A stretch of 27,544 bases of DNA from Oscillospiraceae bacterium (GTDB taxonomy: Bacteria > Bacillota > Clostridia > Oscillospirales > Oscillospiraceae), in assembly GCA_020025295.1 (NCBI GenBank), contig JAHHSJ010000024.1, positions 1 to 27,544 of the forward strand, given 5' to 3'. The notes below the pieces were generated by a model, which had not been told where the DNA came from, searched no databases, and worked only from the letters and a program-made list of their open reading frames with translations. Positions within the stretch are counted from its first letter, which is position 1; the number at the start of each line of letters is the position of its first letter. Made by a program: the position numbers and the translations under genes. Shown here in pieces: positions 1 to 8,787 of the stretch.

Positions 1-1044
1 ATGCTTGTGGGTGCGCTTTGTCTGGGCCTTACCGCATGTGGGCCTTCCGCAAATGATGCAGACAAAGGTGATGCAGGATCTAAGGACGGGGCTATCCGTG
101 TATGCATCGTATATGCCGGAAATCTTGGCGACAAATCATATAATGACTCCTGCAACATGGGTGCACAAAAGGCTGTAGAGGATTTCAGCATTGAACTGAA
201 ATCGCTCGAAGGCACCACTGCTCAGGAGTGGGAGGCAAACCTTGTTGCAGCATGCGAAGAGAAGTATAATCTGATTATTGGCGCATCCTCTAATATTGCT
301 GACTACATTGCAAAGCATGGACCGAATTATCCGGATATCAAGTTTGCTGTCATTGATACTGCAGTAGATCTTCCGAATGTTCAGTCTATCAGCTTCGCAC
401 AGAATCAGGGGTCCTTCCTCGCGGGTGCAGCCGCTGCTATGTTCACCCAAAAGACTGATATTGAAGGTGTCAACGCAGATCATACTATCGGTTGGGTAGG
501 CGGCATGGATATTCCTGTTTTGCATGACTTCTACACTGGTTACAAGCAGGGCGCTAAGTACATTGATCCTGATATCACAATCCTACAGGCCTTCGCAGGT
601 GCGTGGGGTGACCCGCTGAAGGGCAAGGAGTTAACACTGGCACAGTACGAGCAGGGCGCGGATATCGTTATGAATGTTGCCTCTGGTACAGGTGCAGGTG
701 TCCTTGAAGCAGCAAAGGAAGCCGGCAAGTATGCAATCGGTGTTGACATTGATCAGGACGCAGACCAGCCGGGTCACGTATTGACCTCCATGGTAAAGAG
801 AGTTGACAATGCGTGCTATCTGACGATCGAATCGGTTGTCAATGATGAATTCAAAGGAGGAACCACACAGTATCTGTCGCTGTCTGAGGGTGGTGTCAGT
901 CTCACGGATTTCTCCGTTATGAAGGAAGCACTTGCCGAGCAGTTCCCGCAGGACATCGTAGATAAGTGTAAAGAACTTGAGGATAAAATCATTTCCGGCG
1001 AAATCGTAGTGGAAAACTATGAAGGTTTTGGCCCTAACGCTTAA
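1..1044 (+). CDS. BMP/PnrA-family nucleoside-binding lipoprotein of an ABC transporter (5' end cut by window)
   Basis: Substrate-binding protein of a BMP/PnrA (TmpC/NupN-like) nucleoside ABC importer, expected to be lipid-anchored outside the membrane. The visible N-terminus ends in a lipobox, LTAC, with Cys at about residue 13, followed by a polar linker. The region before it has no positively charged n-region, so the true start is almost certainly upstream of base 1 and the ATG at position 1 is internal to the signal peptide. The mature part shows the periplasmic-binding fold typical of the family: a first strand near residues 32-38 followed by GNLGDKSYND, and later WVGGMDIP and VGVD-type strands. 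It is followed by an ATPase and two permeases, which fixes its role. The nucleoside specificity is family knowledge plus the nucleoside hydrolase and ribokinase downstream; the exact substrate is not readable. Confidence 0.9.
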   Translation: MLVGALCLGLTACGPSANDADKGDAGSKDGAIRVCIVYAGNLGDKSYNDSCNMGAQKAVEDFSIELKSLEGTTAQEWEANLVAACEEKYNLIIGASSNIADYIAKHGPNYPDIKFAVIDTAVDLPNVQSISFAQNQGSFLAGAAAAMFTQKTDIEGVNADHTIGWVGGMDIPVLHDFYTGYKQGAKYIDPDITILQAFAGAWGDPLKGKELTLAQYEQGADIVMNVASGTGAGVLEAAKEAGKYAIGVDIDQDADQPGHVLTSMVKRVDNACYLTIESVVNDEFKGGTTQYLSLSEGGVSLTDFSVMKEALAEQFPQDIVDKCKELEDKIISGEIVVENYEGFGPNA

Positions 1045-1061
1045 GCAATCATAAACCAGAG

Positions 1062-1094
1062 AACACGGGGGTCGCTATATGAGACTCCCGTGTT
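1062..1094 (+). terminator. Stem-loop between lipoprotein and ATPase genes (partial terminator)
   Basis: Arms AACACGGG (1062-1069) and CCCGTGTT (1087-1094) pair perfectly, and an inner GTC/GAC pair extends the stem past one mismatch. Only a short T-rich stretch follows. Such hairpins commonly lie after the binding-protein gene of ABC operons and lower read-through so that the lipoprotein is made in excess; that role is inferred here. Confidence 0.55.
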
Positions 1095-1112
1095 TCATTA
1101 AGGGGAAGAAAA

Positions 1113-2660
1113 ATGAGCGAATATGTAGTTAAAATGGAAAACATCGTGAAATCCTTCGGCGAAGTGCGTGCTGTTCGTGAGGGACAATTCACTTTAAAAA
1201 AAGGTGAAATTCATTCTTTGATCGGTGAAAACGGAGCAGGAAAATCCACAATGATGAAGCTGCTCTACGGCATGTATCCAATTGATGATGGAGAAATTTA
1301 TATCAAGGGCGAGCTGATGGGAAAGCTCGACCCAAAGATTGCAATTAACCACGGTGTCGGTATGGTGCATCAGGAGTTTATGCTGGTAAATGATTTAACG
1401 GTTCTTGAAAATGTAATACTGGGCTTTGAGCCGACAAAGGGAATGACAATTGATTTCGACAGGGCCAAGAACGATATCCAAAAGTATATCGACCAGTATA
1501 ATATGGAAATCCAACTGAACAAAAAGGTCAGCCAAATTTCTGTCGGCGAAGCGCAGCGTGTTGAGATTATAAAAACACTCATGCGAGGTGCGGATATCAT
1601 CATACTTGATGAGCCAACAGCAGTATTAACGCCACAGGAGACGCAAAAGCTGTTTGAAATTCTGACTAATTTAAAAGCGGAGGGAAAATCTCTCGTATTT
1701 ATTTCTCATAAGCTCAATGAGGTTATGGAGATTTCCGATCGCATTTCTGCTATGCGTCAGGGAAACTATATGGGCACTGTCAACAAAGAAGAAACCTCCC
1801 CGCTCGATTTGACCAAGAAGATGATAGGACGAGAGGTTTTCCTCCATATTGAGAAGGATCACAGAAAAGCGGGTGAGAAAATTCTCGAGGTTGACGATGT
1901 CTGGATTCCGAGTCATAAGGAAACCTCCAAAATCAGAGGCATGTCGCTTCATGTCAGGGAGGGTGAGATCGTTGGGATTGCAGGGATTGATGGCAATGGC
2001 CAGTCCGAGCTGATTGAAGCGATTACCGGACTGCGGCGAGTCGAAAAAGGTAAAATCATACTTAATGGCAAAGACATTACGAACAAATCACCTCGTACCG
2101 TCCGTGCATCAGGTCTTGCACATATTCCGGAGGACCGAAACACCCGTGGACTCAACCGTGCAATGAGCATTAAGGATAATCTGGTTGCGGTTGAGATCGA
2201 CAAGAATCCCTACACAAAAGGCATATTCATGATGACTTCAGCGCAGGACAGATATGCAGAAGAAATGACAAAGCAGTTCGATATTCGTCCTGCGGACTAT
2301 AAGCTTCCAACCTCATCGCTTTCCGGCGGAAACGCACAGAAGGTTGTTGTAGCCCGCGAAGTTTCCATGAATAAAAAGCTGCTGGTAGCGTCTCAGCCGA
2401 CACGCGGTGTAGATATCGGAGCAATCGAGTCGATTCGTACAACGCTTGAAGAGGCGAAGAATAAGGGCGCCGGCGTCCTGTTGGTTTCTGCAGAGCTGGA
2501 GGAGATTATCTCACTTTCAGACAGGATTATTGTTATTCACGAAGGGAAAATCACGGGTGAACTATTGGCTTCCGAGGCAAATGAGAACAACCTTGGTCTC
2601 CTGATGATGGGAGGGGACAACGATGTGGAGAAAACACAGAAAGGGGAGATAGCAATATGA
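1113..2660 (+). CDS. Sugar/nucleoside-type ABC transporter ATP-binding protein with two ATPase domains (NupO-like)
   Basis: 515-aa tandem ATPase that powers the nucleoside importer on the cytoplasmic face. The first domain has an intact Walker A, GENGAGKST (about residues 38-46), the signature ISVGEAQR and a Walker B, IILDEPTAVLTP. The second domain has the degenerate P-loop GIDGNGQSE, which lacks the lysine, plus the signature LSGGNAQK and a Walker B altered to ASQPTRGVD. This active-plus-degenerate pattern is normal for RbsA/NupO/YufO proteins. The start is supported by AAGGGGAAG just upstream. The stop overlaps the next start (ATGA), so translation is probably coupled to the first permease. 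Length is typical for the family. Confidence 0.93.
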   Translation: MSEYVVKMENIVKSFGEVRAVREGQFTLKKGEIHSLIGENGAGKSTMMKLLYGMYPIDDGEIYIKGELMGKLDPKIAINHGVGMVHQEFMLVNDLTVLENVILGFEPTKGMTIDFDRAKNDIQKYIDQYNMEIQLNKKVSQISVGEAQRVEIIKTLMRGADIIILDEPTAVLTPQETQKLFEILTNLKAEGKSLVFISHKLNEVMEISDRISAMRQGNYMGTVNKEETSPLDLTKKMIGREVFLHIEKDHRKAGEKILEVDDVWIPSHKETSKIRGMSLHVREGEIVGIAGIDGNGQSELIEAITGLRRVEKGKIILNGKDITNKSPRTVRASGLAHIPEDRNTRGLNRAMSIKDNLVAVEIDKNPYTKGIFMMTSAQDRYAEEMTKQFDIRPADYKLPTSSLSGGNAQKVVVAREVSMNKKLLVASQPTRGVDIGAIESIRTTLEEAKNKGAGVLLVSAELEEIISLSDRIIVIHEGKITGELLASEANENNLGLLMMGGDNDVEKTQKGEIAI

Positions 2661-3748
2661 GCCATTCATTCAGGGGACTCTATAAAATATTGATCCCCCT
2701 GCTTCTTGCGCTTGGAATTGGTGCAATCTTTATTTTGGCAATCGGTGAAAATCCAATGGAAGCATATGGTGCGCTGATAAAGGGTGCATTCGGAACAAAG
2801 CTTGGCTTTGGAACAACAATTGCCGGCTTTACACCGCTCCTCCTGACTTCTATCGCCTTTGCTGTTGCAGCAAAGGCGGGCGCATTTAATGTCGGCGTTG
2901 AGGGTGAAGTAATTTTAGGTGGTATCACAGCAGCTTACATCGGTGTAAATTGGAACTTTCTACCCACTCCGCTTCTTTATGTTGCATGTTTTGCCGGGGC
3001 AATGGTCGTCACCGCATTATGGGCATTGATTCCGGCTGTTCTCAAAACCTATTATAATGTATCCGAAGTCTGTGTTACGATTCTCATGAATACGGTGGCG
3101 CTCTATATCAGTTCTTATCTCGTCAGCGGACCGATGAGTGCGGGTACTGCAACGCCGCAATCCGAGCCGGTGCTTGTGACGTTGCCGAAAATCATGAAAC
3201 CATCTTCTGCAAACGCAGGGCTCTTTATCGCCATTGCAATCGTTGCTGTTATTATTTACATGCTCTATAAAACCAAGTGGGGCTACAAAATCACTACGGT
3301 TGGTACAAATCCGGCGCATGCAGATTATGTTGGTATCCATTCTAAGCGTGTCTTTATCAATGCGATGCTTCTGTCCGGCATGCTTGGCGGTATTGCGGGT
3401 TGCATTGAAGTACTCGGTGTACATGGATACTATCTTGATGGTTTTGCAAGAGACCTCGGAACAAACGGAATGCTGGCAGCGCTGATTGTAAAATCAAACA
3501 TGATTTTCACGCCCTTCACTGCCTTCTTTATTTCTGCTTTGAAGTCGGGTGCAATGGCAATGCAACAGGCAACAAATGTTCCAAAGTCGATCGTAGACAC
3601 AGTATCGGCTGTGTTCATTATCATTGCCACTATGGAGTTTGTGATTCAGCTCAAGGACAGAAGGAACAAACAGAAAAAAAGTAACGAAATAGAGAACATA
3701 ACAGACAAATCAGGGGAGTTAGACAAAATGGAAGGGGGAGAATCATGA
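2657..3748 (+). CDS. Nucleoside ABC transporter permease 1 (BPD_transp_2 family, NupP-like)
   Basis: 363-aa polytopic membrane protein of the BPD_transp_2 (RbsC/YufP) type, forming half of the membrane channel. The first helix is near residues 10-28 (ILIPLLLALGIGAIF), and about eight more hydrophobic segments follow. The conserved AAKAGAFNVGVEGEVILGG loop is present near residues 71-89. The charged C-terminal tail (about 40 residues, RRNKQKKSNE onward) is cytoplasmic by composition. It overlaps the ATPase gene by 4 nt and the second permease gene by 4 nt (ATGA at both), so the three genes form a tightly coupled cluster. Confidence 0.9.
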   Translation: MSHSFRGLYKILIPLLLALGIGAIFILAIGENPMEAYGALIKGAFGTKLGFGTTIAGFTPLLLTSIAFAVAAKAGAFNVGVEGEVILGGITAAYIGVNWNFLPTPLLYVACFAGAMVVTALWALIPAVLKTYYNVSEVCVTILMNTVALYISSYLVSGPMSAGTATPQSEPVLVTLPKIMKPSSANAGLFIAIAIVAVIIYMLYKTKWGYKITTVGTNPAHADYVGIHSKRVFINAMLLSGMLGGIAGCIEVLGVHGYYLDGFARDLGTNGMLAALIVKSNMIFTPFTAFFISALKSGAMAMQQATNVPKSIVDTVSAVFIIIATMEFVIQLKDRRNKQKKSNEIENITDKSGELDKMEGGES

Positions 3749-4692
3749 TGGATGGATTTGAAAGCTTAGGCAAGATATTTAATGTCTCGCTGATTTATGC
3801 GACATTCAGAGCATCAACCCCCATTATATACGCAGCACTCTGTGCGGCAATCACACAGCAAGCTAATATTCTGAACATCGGTACAGAGGGCATTATGCTG
3901 GTAGGCGCTTTTACAGCGGTAGCAATCAGTTATTTCACTGGTAGCTGGCTTCTCGGTGTTGTTGTGGCTATGTTAGCCGGGGCGTTAATTGCAATGCTCA
4001 TGGCGCTTGGACACATTAAGTATAATTCTGAAATCTGTGCAATTGGTATGGGTATCAACCTGTTTGCAATCGCTATTACAAAATTCCTGATGAAGGTGCT
4101 TTTCAATACAAACGGAACGTTTTCAGATCCTAAGATTATTCCGATACCGCGTGTCCACCTTCTGTTCCTTGAAAATATACCTATCCTCAATCAATTGCTA
4201 AATGATTGGTGCTTTACCGAATGGTTCGTAATTCTGTTTATCATTATTTTGCAGTTTGTCTTCTATAAAACCGTATGGGGGCTCCGCCTCAGGGCAGTTG
4301 GTCAATTCCCGATGGCGGCGCAGACTGCCGGCATTCATGTCAATGCAGTAAAATATCAGGCGATGCTGATTTCCGGCTTGATTGGAGGACTGGCAGGCGC
4401 ACACCTCTCGCTTGGTTATAGTGCGCAGTTTGTGGAAAATATGACCAATAACCGCGGGTTTATGGGTGTTGCGGCGATGTACTTCGGCGGTGCAAATCCA
4501 GGACTCACGGCAGTCGGATGCCTGCTCTTCGGCTTTTCCGATTCCGTAGGTGCACGATTGCAGGCTTATGGCATTCCTGCGCAGTTCGTATTGATGATGC
4601 CTTATCTCGTGACCGTTATCGTGCTTGCGATTTCTATGATAATCAAAATCAGTGCCGCACGCAAAAAAGAATCGTCCGTGATTACGAATTAA
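3745..4692 (+). CDS. Nucleoside ABC transporter permease 2 (BPD_transp_2 family, NupQ-like)
   Basis: 315-aa polytopic membrane protein, the second half of the importer channel. It carries the paralogous conserved loop QQANILNIGTEGIMLVG near residues 36-52, matching the position of the equivalent loop in permease 1, and about eight hydrophobic segments. The start ATG overlaps the previous stop, and the reading continues MMDGFESLGK. The pairing of a longer and a shorter permease after a double ATPase is characteristic of BMP-type nucleoside importers such as NupNOPQ of Bacillus. The C-terminus ends in a short basic tail. Confidence 0.9.
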   Translation: MMDGFESLGKIFNVSLIYATFRASTPIIYAALCAAITQQANILNIGTEGIMLVGAFTAVAISYFTGSWLLGVVVAMLAGALIAMLMALGHIKYNSEICAIGMGINLFAIAITKFLMKVLFNTNGTFSDPKIIPIPRVHLLFLENIPILNQLLNDWCFTEWFVILFIIILQFVFYKTVWGLRLRAVGQFPMAAQTAGIHVNAVKYQAMLISGLIGGLAGAHLSLGYSAQFVENMTNNRGFMGVAAMYFGGANPGLTAVGCLLFGFSDSVGARLQAYGIPAQFVLMMPYLVTVIVLAISMIIKISAARKKESSVITN

Positions 4693-4747
4693 GCCAAAGG
4701 ATTGTGTCGCTTTGTAATATCCAACAATAAAAAAGGAGAATGATGTG

Positions 4748-5680
4748 ATGGACAAGAAAAAAATCATACTGGACTGTGATCCAGGACACGATGATGCTGT
4801 AGCTATCCTTTTGGCAGGTAAAAATCCGAAGTTAGATCTGCTTGGCATTACCGTTGTTGCAGGAAATCAGACACTTGAAAACACACAGAGAAATGCACTT
4901 AATATTGTTCAGTGCCTAGGATTAGATGTTTCGGTGTATGCGGGCTGTAGGCAGCCTATGATTCGCAAAAAAATGACCGCAGGCGATATTCATGGAGAAT
5001 CCGGGCTTGACGGTCCTGTATTTGAGCCTCTCACCCGAACACTCGAGCCCGAGCATGCGGTCAGTTACATTGTAAAGACGCTCATAGAATCAGACACACC
5101 GATCACAATGGTTACAACCGGACCTATGACAAACCTTGGCATGGCGATACGTATGGAGCCGCGTATTTTAGACAAAATCGAGAGAATTGTTTTGATGGGC
5201 GGCGCATACACGAACGGCAATGTAACACCGGCAGCAGAATTCAACATCATCGCCGATGCTGACGCAGCTTATGTGTGCTTTACGTCAGGACTCCCCATTA
5301 CGATGGTGGGACTGGATGTAACAAGAAAAGCGCTTTGCTATCCGGAGATCGTAGAGCGAATGGACAAAGTCGGAAACAAGGCATCTAAACTCTTTGTAGA
5401 TCTGATGAAGCATTTCTGCAAAAGTCAGAAGGAGGTATTCGGATGGGAGGGTGGTCCTCTTCACGATCCGATTACAATCGCATATCTGATTGATCCAGAC
5501 GTACTGACGACAAAACCGATGTATACGGAAATTGACATCAGAAGCACGCAATCTTACGGAAGGACGAACTGTGACTATTTCGGTTATCTGAAAAAAGAAC
5601 CCACAGCGGATGTTGCAATCGATATCGATGTCGAAAAATTTTGGAACATGATTGAAGAGGGACTTCACTTGTACGATTGA
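4748..5680 (+). CDS. iunH: Inosine/uridine-preferring nucleoside hydrolase family
   Basis: Hydrolyses the N-glycosidic bond of (ribo)nucleosides to base and ribose in the cytoplasm. The N-terminal calcium-binding motif DCDPGHDDA (about residues 9-17) is the family hallmark. GGAYTNGNVTPAAEFNI matches the conserved central segment, and the late HDPITIAYLIDP carries the catalytic-region Asp-His cluster. The length of 310 aa is normal. A GTG three bases upstream (4745) is also possible; ATG at 4748 is chosen because GGAG at 4735-4738 sits 9 nt before it. It directly follows the transporter, so it probably acts on imported nucleosides and feeds ribose to the ribokinase at 7842. Substrate preference within the family cannot be told. 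Confidence 0.9.
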   Translation: MDKKKIILDCDPGHDDAVAILLAGKNPKLDLLGITVVAGNQTLENTQRNALNIVQCLGLDVSVYAGCRQPMIRKKMTAGDIHGESGLDGPVFEPLTRTLEPEHAVSYIVKTLIESDTPITMVTTGPMTNLGMAIRMEPRILDKIERIVLMGGAYTNGNVTPAAEFNIIADADAAYVCFTSGLPITMVGLDVTRKALCYPEIVERMDKVGNKASKLFVDLMKHFCKSQKEVFGWEGGPLHDPITIAYLIDPDVLTTKPMYTEIDIRSTQSYGRTNCDYFGYLKKEPTADVAIDIDVEKFWNMIEEGLHLYD

Positions 5681-5739
5681 TTCGAGATGAGGGAAGGTAT
5701 CGATCATACTGCGACCATTTTGGATGAATGGAGTCAAAA

Positions 5740-7005
5740 ATGAAAGATCTAAACCAAGTACTTACGCAAAACAAGGAAAAATATATCGAAGAACTGAAAA
5801 AGCTTGTTGCAATTGATACGCATGATCTTGGGCAAGGTATTGCAGGTGGTCTGGAGAAAAAAGGACAGGACCATTTGATTGCTCTGTTCGAGAAAATGGG
5901 TGCTGAGGTAAAAACCGATCCGATTAAAGAAGAAGATATTGTTAGGTGCCACACACTTTATCAGGAGGGCAATCTCGGACATAACCAGGAAAATCGCTAC
6001 AATGTATATGCCAGATTCAAAGGAAATACCGGCGGGAAAAACCTGATGTTTAACGGACATATTGATGTTATGCCTGCGGATGAAGCAGACGAATGGACGT
6101 ACCCACCGTTTTCTCCGACAATCGCAGATGGAAAAATGTATGGACGCGGAACTGCAGATATGAAGGGGGGGCTCATGGCAGCCGTTATGGCGGTACAGCT
6201 TTTGAAGGATGCAGAGGCTGAACTTCCGGGAGATGTGTTGATTACATCTGTCTGTGATGAAGAAGGCGGTGGCAACGGGTCGATGCAGGCAATCATGAGC
6301 GGCGAAAAGGCAGACGGTGTTGTTGTTTGTGAGGGCACAAGTGACGAACTGATTCTTGCGCATATGGGATTCGTTTTTTTCAGAGTTGAATTTGAGGGAA
6401 AAGCCTGCCATTCCGGTGGAAAGAGAAATGGAGTAAGTGCTATTGATAAGGCAATTAAGGTAATTGAGGCATTGAACGAAAAGGAGCATGAATGGCTGTT
6501 GACTTACAAGCACCCTCTTTTGCCATCACCTAATCTCAACATCGGTGTGATTCACGGCGGTAGCGCTGGTTCAACGGTTTCGGGAGACTGTCTATTTGAA
6601 GCCTGTGTGCATTACCTGCCGAATCAAATGAGCTATAACCAAGTAGTTAAAGAATTTACAGATGTTGTAAATCGTGTTGCAAAAGCGGATACATGGCTCG
6701 AACAGCATCTGCCGAAGATTACAATTTATCAGGCAGGAGGCGGCTTTGAGATGGAAGAAAATCATGATTTTGTTCAGATCTTCAAGCGCGCATATCAAGC
6801 TGCAAAGGGGAAGGAAGTTAAGATAGTCGGATCACCGGCAGGATGTGATTCCAGACTATGGTGTAATATTGCAAAGTGTCCGACCATACAATTTGGTCCG
6901 GGAAATCTGGCACAATGTCATGGGATAGATGAATGGATCAGTATAGATGCGTACTTAGAATCCATTTTGATCTATGCAGAGTTAATATTGGATTTTTGTA
7001 AATAA
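5740..7005 (+). CDS. M20-family metallohydrolase (ArgE/DapE-like), first copy
   Basis: Predicted 421-aa di-zinc amidohydrolase/peptidase. Metal ligands are visible in family order: His in FNGHIDVMP, Asp in GRGTADMKGG, the Glu-Glu pair in CDEEGGGN, and a late His in LAQCHGIDEW. The dimerisation domain lies between. An ATG at 5728 in the same frame has no good ribosome site; ATG at 5740 has GGAG seven bases upstream and is preferred. It sits between the nucleoside hydrolase and the amidotransferase-like gene. M20 enzymes cleave amide bonds in peptides, N-acyl amino acids or ureido compounds, so the substrate cannot be assigned. A second M20 gene (8788-9915) is clearly divergent, so this is not a recent duplication. 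Confidence 0.85.
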   Translation: MKDLNQVLTQNKEKYIEELKKLVAIDTHDLGQGIAGGLEKKGQDHLIALFEKMGAEVKTDPIKEEDIVRCHTLYQEGNLGHNQENRYNVYARFKGNTGGKNLMFNGHIDVMPADEADEWTYPPFSPTIADGKMYGRGTADMKGGLMAAVMAVQLLKDAEAELPGDVLITSVCDEEGGGNGSMQAIMSGEKADGVVVCEGTSDELILAHMGFVFFRVEFEGKACHSGGKRNGVSAIDKAIKVIEALNEKEHEWLLTYKHPLLPSPNLNIGVIHGGSAGSTVSGDCLFEACVHYLPNQMSYNQVVKEFTDVVNRVAKADTWLEQHLPKITIYQAGGGFEMEENHDFVQIFKRAYQAAKGKEVKIVGSPAGCDSRLWCNIAKCPTIQFGPGNLAQCHGIDEWISIDAYLESILIYAELILDFCK

Positions 7006-7026
7006 TAGAACAAGGAGCATGAAACA

Positions 7027-7773
7027 ATGGCTAAAAAAGTTTTACTTGCAGGCGAATCATGGATGAGCTATACCACGCATGTCAAAGGCTTTGACAGCTT
7101 TTATACATCTGTATATGAAACAGGAGAGAAATATATAAAGGCTGCTTTCGAGGAAGGCGGTTATGAATTCACATTCATGCCGAACCATCTTGCGACTGAC
7201 GAATTTCCCTTTACAATGGAAGAACTGAAGCAATATGCTCTGATTATTCTTTCAGATATTGGTGCAAATACACTTCTTTTGCCAACACCGACCTTTACAA
7301 AAAGCGAGATTCTCCCGAACAGATGCAACTTAATTCGAGACTATGTTCTTGGTGGCGGTGCAATGCTCATGGTTGGCGGCTATCTCACATTTTCCGGTGT
7401 AGACGCAAAGGGCAAATGGCAGGATACAGCGGTACAGGAAGTGCTGCCTGTACAGATTCTTTCAACAGATGACCGTATGGAGCATTGCGAAGGTGTTCGG
7501 CCGGTTACCATCAAGAGCCATGAAATCTTTGATGGAATGGAAAAAGAGTGGCCGAGAGTCCTCGGGTATAATAAAACAATTGCAAAACTGGAAGCGCAGG
7601 TGCTAGCAACAGTATGCGACGATCCGTTCATTGCATTGGGTGAATACGGAAAAGGACTCTCCGCGGTATTCACAACTGACTGCGCACCGCATTGGGCTCC
7701 TCCGGAGTTTTGCGAGTGGAAGGACTATAATAAACTGTTTCAAAATTTAGCAAAGTGGTTAATCAAGGAATGA
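7027..7773 (+). CDS. Putative glutamine amidotransferase-like protein (GATase1/ThuA-like fold)
   Basis: 248-aa cytoplasmic protein. It opens with KVLLAGESWMSYTTHVKGFD and contains LSDIGANTLLLP and a glycine-rich GGGAMLMVGGYLTFSG segment (near residues 109-124) where class I amidotransferase-like folds place the nucleophile elbow. The usual catalytic Cys of that elbow is not seen there: the position reads MVGGY. It may therefore be a non-catalytic or differently acting member, as in ThuA and the putative amidotransferase family PF07090. AAGGAG lies 9-14 nt before the start. It is the last gene before a strong hairpin, inside the nucleoside salvage operon. The function is not known to me. Confidence 0.7.
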   Translation: MAKKVLLAGESWMSYTTHVKGFDSFYTSVYETGEKYIKAAFEEGGYEFTFMPNHLATDEFPFTMEELKQYALIILSDIGANTLLLPTPTFTKSEILPNRCNLIRDYVLGGGAMLMVGGYLTFSGVDAKGKWQDTAVQEVLPVQILSTDDRMEHCEGVRPVTIKSHEIFDGMEKEWPRVLGYNKTIAKLEAQVLATVCDDPFIALGEYGKGLSAVFTTDCAPHWAPPEFCEWKDYNKLFQNLAKWLIKE

Positions 7774-7788
7774 CATGTGACCATGGCG

Positions 7789-7824
7789 GTCAGAGGAGCA
7801 TTTTCTATAAAATGCTCCTCTGAC
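7789..7824 (+). terminator. 16-bp perfect stem-loop before ribokinase gene
   Basis: Arms GTCAGAGGAGCATTTT and AAAATGCTCCTCTGAC pair perfectly around a 4-nt CTAT loop. There is no T-run after the stem, so it may be a weak terminator, an RNA-processing site or an mRNA-stabilising structure separating the upstream genes from the ribokinase pair. Confidence 0.6.
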
Positions 7825-7841
7825 AGAATAGTAGGTGGACG

Positions 7842-8744
7842 ATGAAAGTTTTAAATTTCGGATCGATAAATATTGATTTTGTATACAGTCTGGATCATTT
7901 TGTACAGAAGGGTGAAACGATTTCTTCGGATGAATTGAATATATTTAGCGGAGGCAAGGGACTAAATCAGTCAATTGCTATGGGCAGAGCGGGGATTACA
8001 ACTTTTCATGCCGGAGCGATTGGGCCAGATGGTCAATTTCTGCTGGATTTGCTGGATGAAGCAGGGATAATAACTGAAACCGTCAAAATTCTTTCAAATA
8101 CACGTACAGGCAATGCAATCATTCAAAAAGATAAAAGTGGAGATAACTGTATCATTCTATACGACGGTGCGAATCAGCAGATTACAAAACAGCAGGTAGA
8201 TGAAACAATTTCTCGTTTTGATGAGGGCGACTATATCGTACTGCAAAACGAGATTAACGAAATGGCATATATCATCAAGAAAGCGCATGATTGCGGCATG
8301 GTAATCGTTTTGAATCCGTCGCCCATGAATAAAAAGATCTTTGAAATGCCATTACAGTATGTCGATTATTTTATTCTGAACGAGATTGAAGCAGGACAAA
8401 TTCTCGAATGCGAAAACACATCTGCGTTGGAAGGTACAACACTTGCAGGTATGCTTGTGAAAAAATTCCCGGGTGCAAAGATCGTACTGACTCTCGGTAG
8501 CAATGGTTCTGTTTATGCAGACGGAAAAACCGTGCATAAACAGGGGATTTATAAGACAGAGACGGTGGATACGACTGCAGCCGGAGACACCTTTACAGGA
8601 TATTTTATTGCAGGAATCATTCAAGGATTCACAGTTGAAGAAGCGATGGATCTCGCAGCCAAGGCAGCAGCAATTGCAGTATCGAAAGCGGGGGCAGCCC
8701 CCTCAATCCCAAGCCTGCAGACGGTTCAGGAAAAAGTTTTTTGA
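7842..8744 (+). CDS. rbsK: Ribokinase (PfkB family)
   Basis: 300-aa sugar kinase that would convert ribose to ribose 5-phosphate with ATP. The first PfkB signature, GGKGLNQSIAMGRAG, lies near residues 38-52, and the second, DTTAAGDTFTGYF, near 244-256 with the catalytic Asp in AAGD. The N-terminus MKVLNFGSINIDFVY has the NxD-type sugar-binding start common to ribokinases. AGGTGG precedes the start by 3-8 nt. It is downstream of the nucleoside hydrolase and so completes nucleoside to base plus ribose 5-phosphate conversion. Another PfkB sugar or nucleoside kinase specificity is possible. Confidence 0.85.
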   Translation: MKVLNFGSINIDFVYSLDHFVQKGETISSDELNIFSGGKGLNQSIAMGRAGITTFHAGAIGPDGQFLLDLLDEAGIITETVKILSNTRTGNAIIQKDKSGDNCIILYDGANQQITKQQVDETISRFDEGDYIVLQNEINEMAYIIKKAHDCGMVIVLNPSPMNKKIFEMPLQYVDYFILNEIEAGQILECENTSALEGTTLAGMLVKKFPGAKIVLTLGSNGSVYADGKTVHKQGIYKTETVDTTAAGDTFTGYFIAGIIQGFTVEEAMDLAAKAAAIAVSKAGAAPSIPSLQTVQEKVF

Positions 8745-8787
8745 CCAAGCGGGCACGCAAACAGAGAAGAGAAAGATATAGTGCTAT

